Positions 33,048 through 43,674 of a stretch of 64,000 bases of DNA are shown here, in pieces. The stretch comes from Oidiodendron maius Zn (taxonomy: Eukaryota > Ascomycota > Leotiomycetes > Myxotrichaceae). The notes below the pieces were generated by a model that did not search any database, had not been told where the DNA came from, and worked only from the letters and a program-made list of their open reading frames with translations. Within the stretch, counting starts at the first letter, position 1. Each line of letters opens with the position of its first letter. The stretch is from the NCBI GenBank assembly GCA_000827325.1, contig KN832880.1, positions 228,803-292,802 of the forward strand, read 5' to 3'. The position numbers and the translations under genes were made by a program.

Positions 33048-34613
33048 ATGTCCGCTATGAAAATTGGTTAACTAAGCTATCCATGTATCGACAAAAGACT
33101 AATTCTGTATAGATTACAGGCTACGATGGCTACTTGCCGACCCAGGCTTACCAGTCCCGAAGCCGACCAAATCTTTCTGGCAGTCTTCATCTCACCACAA
33201 CCTCGAAGGCATACAATCAGACGCTCTGCCAGAAGCAAGAGATATAGTAATCCTCGGCTCTGGTATCACTGGCTGCAGCGTTGCACATTGGCTGCTCAGA
33301 GAGGATAATGGAGTCTCCATCACGATTCTGGACGCACGAGGTATCTGCTCCGGAGCTACTGGTCGAAACGGTGGACACATAAGGTGTGTTGCAGTGCAGG
33401 ACTATGACCGTCTCTCCCGAAAATTTGGCCACGATGCAGCAGTGAAGATCGTACGCTTCTCATTGTCCCATCTTGAAAGTATTGCATTGACTGCGAGGGA
33501 GTTGGGAGACAACATATTCGAAGAAGCCGAAATCAGAGAAGTGCAGTCTGTCTCTGCGATTATGGACGAAAAGAAAATGGTCGACATGAGGTCAATGCTT
33601 ACACGTTTTAATACTGCGTTTCCCGATTTGAAAGGCCAATGGCATATTTGCGGTCCGGAAGAGGCCACCAAGGTATGTTTTACGTCCCCTTATTTTAATA
33701 TAATCTGAAGTGAATTAAGGAGTACGGTGTTATTGGTGCGGCTGGTGCTTTGATCGGAAGATCAGGCGCCGCCTGGCCTTATAGACTCATCATTGGCATA
33801 TACAACGCCTTGCTGAAAAAGTACCATCACCGATTCTCAATTGAAGCGTACACGCAAGCGATAGCAATAAAGAGAGTCCAATCTCAAGAATACCCTTACA
33901 TTGTTTACACTCCCCGAGGTTGTATCAAAGCAAAAAACGTAGTTCATTGTACTGAGGGCCATGTCGGCCATCTACTCCCTCGGCTAAGGGGCATTGTGTT
34001 TCCGCGAAGAGGCCAGATGACGGTACAAACTCCTGGGAAGGGATATCCAGGCCTAGATGGTCAACGGTCATGGAGCTTTTACTTTCAGAATGGCTTTGAC
34101 TACCTAAGTCAAAATCTACGTACTGGTGATGTATTCCTCGGCGGAGGAGAAATAGGACAATCGCAACATTTCCAGCAACTTGGCGAGGCCTCAGACGGGC
34201 ATGAGAGCATTCTCGCAAAAGCTCATCTAGTGGGTATTATACCTGCCGTTTTTAAGAAAGATACCGCATCAGTTCGGAGTTGGTCTCAAGGACTAGGAAT
34301 AAAGTCGTCATGGACAGGCATCATGTGTACGCCGATTGATGGAGTCCCATTAGTTGGAAAGCTGCCACAAGAAGCGCTTGATCGTCTCAGCGGTGGAAAT
34401 TCTGGGGGCGAATGGATTAGTGCTGGATATAATGGATACGGTATGGTCAACGCCTGGCTTTGTGGTAAGGCGACAGCGGAGATGATATTGCAGAGAGACG
34501 TCAGTTCGTGGTTTCCCGAGCAGTATTTAATTACCCCTAACAGGATGGAAGCCCTGAATACCCTCTTGGCATCGAGTGTCCAGTCCTTTGAGACATTTAG
34601 AGCTTTGCTATAA
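33048..34613 (+). CDS. FAD-dependent amine oxidoreductase (DAO family, PuuB-like)
   Basis: A flavin enzyme of the D-amino-acid oxidase fold that oxidises a C-N bond, giving an aldehyde or keto acid; bacterial relatives include gamma-glutamylputrescine oxidase. The clear part is exon 33121(or earlier)-33672 plus exon 33720-34613, joined over a 47-nt phase-0 intron. Near the start is LPVPKPTKSFW, then the dinucleotide-binding motif VILGSGITGCSVAHWLL, CSGATGRNGGH (flavin-binding turn of this family), GAAWPYRLI, and at the end SWTGIMCTPIDGVPLVGKLP and WISAGYNGYGMVNAW. The N-terminus is unresolved. ATG 33048 with a 53-nt intron (33068-33120) gives the expected kind of start, but in the wrong frame by one base relative to the conserved part; in the conserved frame there is no ATG after the stop at 33070. 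The rest looks fully intact. Confidence 0.82.
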
Positions 34614-35178
34614 ATCACAGACACATTTCCAATTTTAATTACTTATAATTCGCCGTCTTGGTTTGATAATACGACTGCTCGAGTCTTGATAAGGTCAGAG
34701 TGAATTGTGCTGTGGTACTAGAAACATTGTTACTGTGGTCGACGTATTAGCTCATACCGAGGGGGAAGAAAGGCATTTACGTCTGTGGCTTGTCACAAAA
34801 TTGCATTGGTCTAATATGATTCATAACTGATATGTGTCCTACAATGTATGATTTTACGCCGTGCCTATTTTAAGAATTCCACGAAGCTTTATACCAACTT
34901 TTGCAACTTACTCTACGGAGATAAGAATGAGTAACTGTAGTCGTAATTGCGCTAAGACATTTTCAGCAATGCATCGCGATATTAGTGCAACATGTCCGAT
35001 CATGTGGGGTGTGTTTCCCGCGAATGCTAGCAGCAGATTACGTTCAGACTAGGTTGTCTAGAGGGGGAGCTATTTGTAGTTAGCCCGCCAGTATATGATG
35101 ACGGAAGACAGAGAATCATATTATGTGGTCTGTTCTGTTTCAAATTTCCACCGTATCCCAATCTACTTTTCCTTTAAG
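34614..35178. other. Promoter region of the aldehyde dehydrogenase
   Basis: About 565 bp between two genes on the same strand. I see no gene; the open frame at 34861-35052 has no domain. No obvious CGG palindrome like that in the divergent promoter was found. Confidence 0.5.
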
Positions 35179-36853
35179 ATGACAGATTTATTCAGAGAAC
35201 TTATAGCTCCTAACGGCCACAAGTATATTCAGCCACTTGGTCTGTTCATTAACAATGAATTCCTTGAGTCGTCAGACAATGGGTCATTTGACGCCTATAA
35301 TCCAGCGTTGGTCGCCCTATTCTCTTTTCCTCAGCCTTTTGAATTATTTCGTCCTTTCTTCTTCTATACGCTATTAAGTAATCCCATATAAATTGGTATA
35401 CTGATAATATTAGCGACGAATCAATCATCGCGCCCGTTTATGCTGCGTCAGAGGATGATATTAATACTGCTGTAAATGCGGCCCGAAAAGCTTTCAAAGA
35501 TTCTAGCTGGAGCGACTTGTCACCAACTGCGAGAGGAAATTTGATGCTCAAGCTAAGTCAACTGATTGAAGAGAATGCACAAACTCTTGCTACTATCGAG
35601 ACATGGAACAATGGCAAACCGTATAGTGTTTCGCTTCAAGAAGATGTGCCGGCTACGGCGGCAGTCATCAAGTACTATGCAGGTTATGCAGATAAAATTC
35701 ACGGACAAGTCCTCGGGACTGGTCCCGCGAAACATGCTTATACCATTCGAGAGCCAATAGGGGTCTATGGTCAAATCATACCGTAAGTACAATTATGTGC
35801 TTCTAATTTTCCAGCTCCTGTTATAGACTAAGCGCATCTATTAGATGGAATTATCCGCTCCAGATGGCTGGGTGGAAGCTTGGACCTGCTCTGGCTTGCG
35901 GAAATACTGTTATTCTGAAGGCAGCTGAACAGACGCCGCTCTCGATTTTATATATGGCAAGTCTCATCAAAGCGGCTGGTTTTCCACCTGGAGTAATTAA
36001 TATCGTTAACGGGCACGGTCCTATCGCCGGTGCTGCCCTTGCGAAGCATATGGGAGTTGATAAAATTGCTTTTACGGGCAGCACCAACACAGGAAAAGAG
36101 ATTATGAAGTATGCCAGTCTTAATATGAAGAATATAACCCTTGAGACTGGGGGGAAAAGCCCATTACTGGTATTTGATGATGCCGAGCTAGATCAAGCGG
36201 TCAAATGGGCACACGGGGGTGCGATGTGGAATAATGGTCAGATCTGCACTGCCACTTCCCGCATCATGGTCCAAGAAGGGATTTATGACGAGTTCCTAGA
36301 GGCATTCAAAGCACGTGTGGAAAAGATGAAAGTTGGAGATCCATTTTCTGAAGGTGTTTTCCAAGGGCCACAGGTATCAAAGGCACAATATGACCGTGTA
36401 TTATCTTATATTGACATAGGCACGAGTGAAGGTGCAACAGTATTGACCGGTGGAGAAGCAATCAAGACTGTCAACGAAGGGAGGGGTTACTTTATCGCAC
36501 CCACGGTTTTTACAAACGTCAGCTCTACAATGAGAATATATCGCGAAGAGATATTTGGACCTGTTGCCATAGTTGTCAAGTTTAGAAATGAGGAAGATGC
36601 CCTCCAGATGGCCAATGATTCGGTTTACGGGCTTGGAGCCGCACTCTTCACTCGGGACCTCACAAGGGCTCATCGGGTTGCCAGGAAGCTTGAGGCAGGT
36701 ATGGTTTGGATCAATTCCAGTCAGGACTGTGATGACCAAGTTCCATTTGGAGGCGTAAAACAAAGTGGCATTGGCACGGAGTTGGGCGAATCAGGATTGG
36801 CAGCATACTGCATCGTTAAGGCAGTTCATCTTAACATGTCGAATCGTCTGTAA
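35179..36853 (+). CDS. NAD(P)-dependent aldehyde dehydrogenase
   Basis: Oxidises an aldehyde to the acid. Three exons: 35179-35306, 35414-35782 and 35845-36853, with introns of 107 and 62 nt (both phase 2). The spliced protein is 501 aa, the normal length. Family blocks in order: [62 protein letters not shown] with the oxyanion-region Asn, FTGSTNTGKEI (cofactor loop), the catalytic glutamate in LETGGKSPLLVF, the catalytic cysteine in NNGQICTATSR, and EEIFGPVAIVVKF. FGGVKQSGIGTELGESGL closes the active-site region. The unspliced first exon would lose the frame after NPA, so splicing is required. It follows the FAD oxidoreductase on the same strand and would consume the aldehyde that enzyme produces. 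It is soluble; no targeting signal is evident. Confidence 0.93.
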
Positions 36854-37284
36854 TATATCAGAACCAAAACCCTTAAAACTTTCACTGACGGTCTCTATAT
36901 TCTTAAACAAAATAACACCTTTAAACAGTAGTACCGCTCTATACACTAATAGATGAGCCTCTATCTCAAACCGGCCTCTATCGACAAAAAACAGCATCTG
37001 GCCAAAATCAAACCTTTACCCAAACAACCAAAACCTCTCTAGACGCCCTAGCGCCAAGTTCTAGCCAATACCATTCCCCACTAGGATGCTCACCTGATAT
37101 AGAGTACTTGGTAAGCTTGGAGTACAAGAAGGTTTATAAATGAGAGAGACCTACCTCTGCCAGTCTATGCATTAGAATGGTTGGTGATCTGCATTTTCAC
37201 CAAACTTCTCTTCACCCCTCTTTCACTTAATGAGCGCTTGTCGTTTTACCGTTGTAATTGGCCTGTATGTAAAAGAGGAAGTTG
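36854..37284. other. 3' intergenic spacer
   Basis: About 430 bp between the convergent aldehyde dehydrogenase and esterase genes. AT-rich; no feature seen. Confidence 0.5.
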
Positions 37285-38754
37285 CTATACTACCATTTTC
37301 GAGCTCGTCGTCGGCAGCGGTAGCGTTGTTGGTTGCGTCGTTGGTCGTGAGGTCGGCAGCGGTAGTGTTGTTGGTTGCGTCGTTGGTCGTGAGGTCGGCC
37401 GCATCGTTGCGGTAGGTACAACTGTAGCTCCGAAGGGGAGTGGTCCTGTACAGGTTGCTGGTAGAGGCGGGATGTAAGATGGGCAAGGTTGACCTGCTGG
37501 AACATTCTGATACTGATATACACAGTCGTCGAGAGTGATACTGACACAGGGGCTGCTATTCGGAGGCGATGCTGCTGAAGTTGCACCCAAAACACCCGGG
37601 ATCTTATCGGCCATCGCAGCCAACATGAGATTTTCGCCGATAGAGTATGACCCTTCTGTCTTGGGATGAAAAGCTCGCTGCACGAAGGGTATGCCGCCGC
37701 CAGTTCCTTCAACACCCACTGTTCCATTAATGCTAATGCCATCTGGCATCGTCCCATTGATAATCCACGCATTGGTGAGACTAGATGGAGAATTAGGCGG
37801 GTCCTGCGAGGGAGAGTTGAGGTTCCATAGCCAAACGTCATTGTTAAACCACTGATCCGCCTCGTTGTGATGGTCCTCACAGAAGCGATGCGAGTCGAAA
37901 GCAGATGAAATATCGATGAATTTAGCCCGGGAATCATCCACATCATTAGCAACTTTCTGGAGGATATTATTGACCCGTGTAATTACATCATTGAAATCGG
38001 TTCGTAACTGATTGGTTACATTCGGGGGATGAGAACCTGCCTTGACAGCGCCCTGGGGCCTAGGTACGAATGATAAATTGTCGCAATAGTTGGTGCCCAG
38101 GTTGAAGAAGTGAGCAAACCCGAGAATATAGAGCCTGAAGTCCGGGTTGTTTTTGACTGCGGCGTGGCCCAGCACATCACGGACGGTGGCGAGTTCATCA
38201 TAGTATAGCCCATGATTTCCAGGAGTAGGATCCGTACGCATATCATTAATATACCCATTAATAGCGTTCATATCCTGTACACATTGGCCATCAGGGTCTG
38301 GGTATGGATTGCTGTACTCGGAAGACAGAGCCAAAGGTAGCGGGTATATGCAATCGGTGACAACTTTTCCCAGGCCGAGGTTATTACCGCCTGCCTGATA
38401 CGTGAGCAACACAGGATTGCCCACCTGATCCATTTGAGCTGGATTCGAGTTTTGGGTTTCCTGCTTGATATTGACTAGTTGGGCGCCTGAGCATGCCGCG
38501 AAGTGGAAGGTCTGTGGTTTGGTCGTCCAGGTGGCATTAGCCTCCATAAGCGGACCGTACGAGTCTTTCCAGCGAAGACACCCATTCGCGTTGTTATCGT
38601 AGTCCGTGTTCTTACCATCAAAAGATATTCCACTGGCCCAAGAGTCTCCAAGAGAGCCCCATACAAAAGTGTCTCGCGACTGGAGCCCGTCTATAGGAGA
38701 GGCAAGTACTGCGGACAGGAGGATAAAGATAGTAAATTTCAATAATTCATGCAT
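37285..38754 (-). CDS. Secreted SGNH/GDSL-type esterase
   Basis: An extracellular hydrolase of the SGNH fold, 489 aa in one exon. The start at 38754 is chosen because it begins a good signal peptide (MHELLKFTIFILLSAVLAS); the open frame continues 63 bases upstream without such a peptide, and a TATA-like box lies at 38830-38837, 76 bp above this ATG. Block I is GDSWASG (GDS nucleophile serine, residues about 36-42). The block around CSGAQ follows, GGNNLG gives the glycine/asparagine positions, and the C-terminal catalytic His is likely in AFHPKTEGSYSIG. A Cys-rich segment precedes a Thr/Pro tail of two identical 14-residue repeats. Fungal relatives are annotated as SGNH-hydrolase esterases of unknown substrate. 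Convergent with the aldehyde dehydrogenase. Confidence 0.88.
   Translation of the reverse strand: MHELLKFTIFILLSAVLASPIDGLQSRDTFVWGSLGDSWASGISFDGKNTDYDNNANGCLRWKDSYGPLMEANATWTTKPQTFHFAACSGAQLVNIKQETQNSNPAQMDQVGNPVLLTYQAGGNNLGLGKVVTDCIYPLPLALSSEYSNPYPDPDGQCVQDMNAINGYINDMRTDPTPGNHGLYYDELATVRDVLGHAAVKNNPDFRLYILGFAHFFNLGTNYCDNLSFVPRPQGAVKAGSHPPNVTNQLRTDFNDVITRVNNILQKVANDVDDSRAKFIDISSAFDSHRFCEDHHNEADQWFNNDVWLWNLNSPSQDPPNSPSSLTNAWIINGTMPDGISINGTVGVEGTGGGIPFVQRAFHPKTEGSYSIGENLMLAAMADKIPGVLGATSAASPPNSSPCVSITLDDCVYQYQNVPAGQPCPSYIPPLPATCTGPLPFGATVVPTATMRPTSRPTTQPTTLPLPTSRPTTQPTTLPLPTTSSKMVV
37310..37393 (-). repeat. Two 42-bp repeats in the esterase tail
   Basis: Two nearly identical 42-bp copies (37310-37351 and 37352-37393, one difference) encode the motif SRPTTQPTTLPLPT twice. 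Parts of the unit continue on both sides. It is in frame, so the copy number can change without breaking the gene. Confidence 0.8.
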
Positions 38755-39309
38755 GTTAGATATTTTGTAGATGATTAAATTGAGGGTGATGAGGCGTTCA
38801 AGATCAGTTTTTCGCACATAGTAGGACCATTTATATAGATGGCCCTTGTATATTTAACTCCTTTGTTGGGTTTTGTCTTTCATGTTATATCAACATCCAA
38901 CACTCCATGCTGAATCCTGTAGGCTTCCTCACTTCCGCAGACTTTCGAAGAACATCCATTTAAAAAAGGATTTGGACACTGGGTGATTGTCGAGAGTCAA
39001 AGCCCGAGGAAACCGAAAGAGCTCATTGAAGGAGTTCACTGATTCTGCCGTGCAGGAGGAATGTTGGCATCCTGCCACCGGAAATAGATGATTGGAGATG
39101 CTGGCCGGGCTGTAATTTGCCACGTAGTTACGCACTCCCAACAAATAGCCGCCGGGAATGGGACAATGGCTTTGCGTTGGTACATCTCCATATGCTGGAC
39201 TCTGCTCCTTTTGTTGGTTTGCTTATCTTCCTGTGTTGGTTTCTTTGCTGCGCCCCGCTCCCTCCCAGACCACCAATGCGTCCACCTCGGCATCTATCGT
39301 CTATCTCCA

Positions 39310-39745
39310 AGGTAACTCTAATAACTTAGCAAAATTACCTTCGAAAATGTCTCGCGTTATAGAACTTTTTCGAAATATAGCGCAGCATATCGTAACCATG
39401 CTACACATTCTCGTCCTTATCCCGGTCTTCTGGTCGATCTTTCCGACGAAAAACACTGTTGTCAGCCACAGTATGATGAAGGAATCACGGATATTCTTAG
39501 GAGGCTCCTGCGCAATATTTGAATGGTACTTGGCCCTCCAGCATCAAGGGGAGTAGGGATGGTGTTAAAGAAATTCGAGGTTAAATTCTCTATTGAGTCA
39601 TTAAGATAACGTCCTGGATAGTCCGCCAGAGTGATGCCATCTGGGAAGGTATAATTACAATAGTATGAATTACATGCTAGGTCGGCCACGCAAGGTTCAC
39701 CCACGCACCTTTTTTTCTGGAGAGAATGCCGTACAGCTGCCACAT
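39310..39745 (-). pseudogene. Possible decayed gene for a small Cys-containing membrane protein
   Basis: The minus strand holds a protein-like piece (39462-39743) with CVGEPCVADLACNSYYC and a glycosylation-rich stretch. A second piece in another frame (about 39310-39520) contains a membrane-like segment (SFIILWLTTVFFVG) followed by basic residues. The two overlap without a usable intron of normal size, so the gene appears frameshifted, or its structure escapes me. I do not recognise the family. Confidence 0.3.
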
Positions 39746-40850
39746 ATTCCTAGAGATGGTGTGATCGGCTATGTACAATTTCTAGTAAGACAAGCTTCCT
39801 GGATCTGGGAATAGTTTGATTTATCAGACCTGCACTCAGACCCGTGTTGATCCCAGCTTGCATTGCTAGGGTTGGATTTTCTAATAATCTTAGCAACTAG
39901 AAGCTTAGAAGGTTTGCCTTATCAGTATTCAATTCATAAATGGTTACTTAAGAGTTATAGTAATTATTTTTTGCTATTCTTTTGATAGCCTCATTCAATA
40001 GATAGAATACAGCGGAAATCGTTTGTTTTGTAGCAGTGTTAAAAGTAAATACGGAAATCATGTGTACGGCGCTAAAGGCAGTGAAATGTCTAAGACGCCT
40101 TAGTGGAGCGAAGTTCGAAGGGAAGGTATCACCTCACGTGCCCTTTGTTCTTCAGAGGAGAAGTAAACTAACCCAAAATCCTCGAGATGCCCTATCAAAG
40201 ATCTCGAGATCTCTTATCTTTTTCCTGTGGCATACTGGCAAGCCAGAGCCACTTTGCCTGGCCCAAGGCTTCTGCCACTGTGAATATGGTTCCGGTCCGG
40301 ATAATGGTTGAGTGAATTGCAACCAAACCATTGAGTGTGAGTCCCCGTCCCACTTCTCTTTGGGCTGTGCCATCAAAATGTTTTAAAACAGCAATTAGTG
40401 AGACTAATGCTGCGAGAGATTCTCGACGCGAAGTTCTCTAGAAACTATGTTCTATCTTCTGGATGGGGCTATTCGGCTGAGGCCTCCCAGTCGTAACGTC
40501 TAGCTGATCTCTTATGCCGATATAATGAGGGAGATATTGTTCACTGTGAGAAAAAGTGAGATTTGGACGCTCAGGCACAGTATCACTGCCCATGCCGGTT
40601 AGAGCAATTTGCTCATGTAATGTGGTGGAAACCAGGAGCGCAAGCTAAGAATAGATTAGTACGAAGCCCAAAAGCAAGGAGAGCTTATACCAGTCTATCT
40701 CGGGAGCATCTCTCTTGTCCGTCCTTACTTTCTTGACTTTGGGGTTAGGATAGTTCATATACTGTTCATGTCATGGGCAGGTGAGCAGGCACGGAAGGAT
40801 TTGATCTCGAACTTAGGATATGATATAGTCGAAGAAACGACCCGTGCAGT
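39746..40850. other. Spacer left of the transposon
   Basis: About 1.1 kb with no coding frame of recognisable type. Weakly AT-rich; no repeats noted. Confidence 0.5.
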
Positions 40851-40852
40851 TA

Positions 40853-40893
40853 ACCGAGATCCCGGGCAAATGCAACGCCCTGGCAAATGCAAC
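40853..40893 (+). repeat. Left terminal inverted repeat of the pogo element
   Basis: About 41 bp. It contains two direct copies of CAAATGCAAC at 40867-40876 and 40884-40893 (17-bp spacing), likely transposase-binding sites. Confidence 0.85.
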
Positions 40894-41015
40894 GCATTTC
40901 CGGATTTTACGAATATATTTTAATTAATTATTCCACCACCACCACTTAATATTTTCTTTAGATATTAAGGAAATAAGTAGGGCTAATATATATAAAGAGA
41001 TTTAATTAATTAAGA

Positions 41016-42916
41016 TTAGTCTTTGAATCGAACAGGCAGTGTAATCTGGCGCCCTTTGCGAGTTTTAACCCCTCCTTCCCCCTCTATATTATCCGAACCT
41101 CCTTCTTCTTCAGCTACACTATATAAAGTAGCCGTGGTTTTAATCGATTTTCTAGCCCTTTTTGTGACTATATTAGGCTTCTTAGCCTTACAGATCGTAG
41201 TCTGTAGGTTTTTCTTGTATGCTAAGACCTCACTCTTCTTCTGAGCCTTTAACTCCTTCCGTAATTGAGCTGCTGCAGCCTTTTCTATTATAGCCTCAGT
41301 ACGCTGCTGTTTTCTAATCTCTTTCTGATGGACTTCTTCAGCTTCTTGAGCCTCCTTTTGCTCCTGGAGTTGACGCGCATGAACAACTGTAGCTGGAGAG
41401 TAGCAGACAGGTAGTCCTCTATCTTCCCCCACTAGATTAAGCCTCTTATTCTTCTTGCCCTTCTTCTTTTGTAGCTCAATTGTATAGCGTAGACCCTTAT
41501 TCTCATGCTTTAGAATAGCAAGTTCTGCAGCAAGGACTTTATTGGTTTTAAAGAGCTTTTGCTGTAAAATTGAACTAGGACTCTGAATATAGGACTTCTG
41601 AAAATAGCGAATTGATTTCGAGGATCGAGGAGTCTTTAGGAGTGGTAAATCACTAGTAGAGGATATAAGAGGTGGCCTAATAACCTGAGAGAGGATTTTT
41701 TCGGAATCAATTGGCCAGAGACCAGATTTCTGCCAAGCATGCCGGATATTATCCTCTGTAAAAGCAGCTACCCAAGCAGTTTCAAAAAGGGAATAAAAGA
41801 GTGCTTTTGACATTGAAACCTGACCTCCCCCACTATTCATTAATTTATCGATCCCTTGAGAATATGCTGTAGAGAGTGGCTGAAATAATCCAACATCAAG
41901 AGGCTGTAATCGATGTGTTGTATGAGGGGGTAAAACCAAGAGAATAATACCATGAGAATCAGCATAATTAACGAATTCTAAATTAATATGACTAGAGTGA
42001 CCATCAACTATAAGGAGCCTCTTTTGATTAGCCCTCTTAGGCTTTGTATAACGCTCAAACACTTGTTCAAGCCATAATCTACCGATTTTATTTGATGACC
42101 ATCCAGATTCAGAAGTAATGAAATGAGCGATTGAATCCTCTGTAATATCCTGAACCCAGCTTGTACGAAGGTCTTGTGATATACCTGGATAAATAAGGAG
42201 AGGTTTAATTGATTGCCTAGTGGCTGAAATGCAGGCTAGGAGACTAATAAACTCTCTACTGCTATCTTGGCGTGCCTTTGTAACCCTGCCAGAATCATAA
42301 GCTGAAGAAGCTATAATACGCTTTAAGGTACGCCCAAAGCCAATAAGAAATCCCTTTTCATCAAAATTATATATGTTTTCGGCTATAATGTGATATTTTT
42401 CGATTTTTTCAGTAGCCTAGTAATAAACAACCATATTAGCCAGATTCTAGATTATATATAAGGGATTAGGGTTATTATAATACATACAAGAGTAAAGAAT
42501 AGCTCAAACATAGGTCCATATTCAGACGAAACACGAATATTATCAATGTTCCTTAAATAAAGGCTTTTTAGCTGGTCTGAATAACGGCGCACAAACTGGC
42601 CAGCCCAGTTCTTCCCTACAGGGGCTCCTCGTATCTCTTCTGCAAGGGTTTTGACAATCGCAGTTGTTGGAGGTAATCCGCGATCACTTAAATAGTTGAT
42701 CCTTGTTATAAGAACCTCTTCTTGTGGTGTTGTTAGGGCTTGGTGGAGGTTTGAATTGACCTCAGCTCGTGAGGAGGTAATTCCACGCATTCTTCTTGAA
42801 ATCGTTGACTTTGAAACACCATACTTTCGTGCTGCAGCAGCATAATCCTTGAATTCTCCGCTTTTAATTGAGCTAATTGCCTGCTCAATAAGTGCTGATC
42901 TGGTTGAGTTAGCCAT
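41016..42916 (-). CDS. Pogo/Fot1 transposase (CENP-B HTH plus DDE)
   Basis: Cuts and moves the surrounding element. Two exons: 42488-42916 and 41016-42416, joined by a 71-nt phase-0 intron (GTATGT...TTACTAG). The spliced protein is 609 aa. The N-terminus has a psq-type helix-turn-helix (AAARKYGVSKSTISRRMRG) and a CENP-B-type second DNA-binding domain (LPPTTAIVKTLAEEI...WAGQFVRRY). The catalytic domain shows the three acidic residues: NFDEKGF, LIVDGHSSH and LQPLDVGLF, the last two separated by 35 residues, i.e. a D35D pogo signature. The C-terminal third is Lys/Gln-rich coiled coil and basic. The ATG is 73 bp inside the right terminal repeat. No stop or frameshift is seen across the spliced frame. 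Confidence 0.93.
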
Positions 42917-42948
42917 GTTTGAAAATAGTGGGGATAGTGGGGTTTAGG

Positions 42949-42989
42949 GTTGCATTTGTACGGGAGTTGCATTTGTGCGGGATCTCGGT
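42949..42989 (-). repeat. Right terminal inverted repeat of the pogo element
   Basis: The inverse of the left end with a few mismatches. GTTGCATTTG occurs at 42949-42958 and 42966-42975, again 17 bp apart, matching the paired sites at the other end. Confidence 0.85.
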
Positions 42990-43674
42990 TACAAAGCTGC
43001 GGAATCACGGAGTGGAGTATGTGAACGTGCGGCCGCTGAATGTGCTGTGGAATTCTGAGGGTAGAAAGGTGATGCTAGTGGACTTTGAGCGTTTAAAGAT
43101 ATTGAAGCAAGTGCGGATACTTCAGGAGATGTGAAGGATATTCGGATATTCGGGTCCGAACGGATGATCAGAATATTCGCAACGTAGCGAGGGGCAGCGC
43201 ACAATATATTTATATAGTGTGGTTATATGAACATAGAGCCTTAGTCAACAAGAATACAATTGATTCCACGCCAATCCTGATGAACCACATGATCTTGTAA
43301 CCTCTCACAGGAAATATCGCCTAATATCGGAAACAGGTAATCTCACATGGAAATGTCGACACGAGTACGTTCCATTTCCGTCTTTGGACCTGAGCCGACG
43401 CTGCTGTAGCCTGAGCTTTGGTTGCGCAGGTGAGTCTAGGAAAATGCTAAAATTAGAAGAAAAACAACAGGGGTCCTTTTTCGGGGACCCCACAGCTTCC
43501 GTTTATTTTTAGAACCATCCACGATGTCTTTCTTTTGATGATCAGACGGTCAGTACTGAGGTCATATTATTCCTCCTCACACTAAGCCCTTTCTGTCTTT
43601 ATTTCATTTTCTACTGGGCCTTGCTCCGTTGTACTTTGCAGGCTGATTTATCGCCCTGCAAGACCTGAGTAGCG

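Larger units (their letters stand above)
40853..42989 (-). mobile_element. Pogo/Fot1-family DNA transposon, structurally complete
   Basis: A 2137-bp element of the Tc1/mariner-pogo superfamily. Its two ends are inverted: the left begins ACCGAGATCCCG and the right is its reverse complement, with homology running about 41 bp inwards. Both ends are bordered by TA (40851-40852 and 42990-42991), the target duplication of this superfamily. The only gene is a minus-strand transposase with one intron and no interruption. The intact ends, the duplicated target site and the open gene point to a young and possibly mobile copy. Confidence 0.92.
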
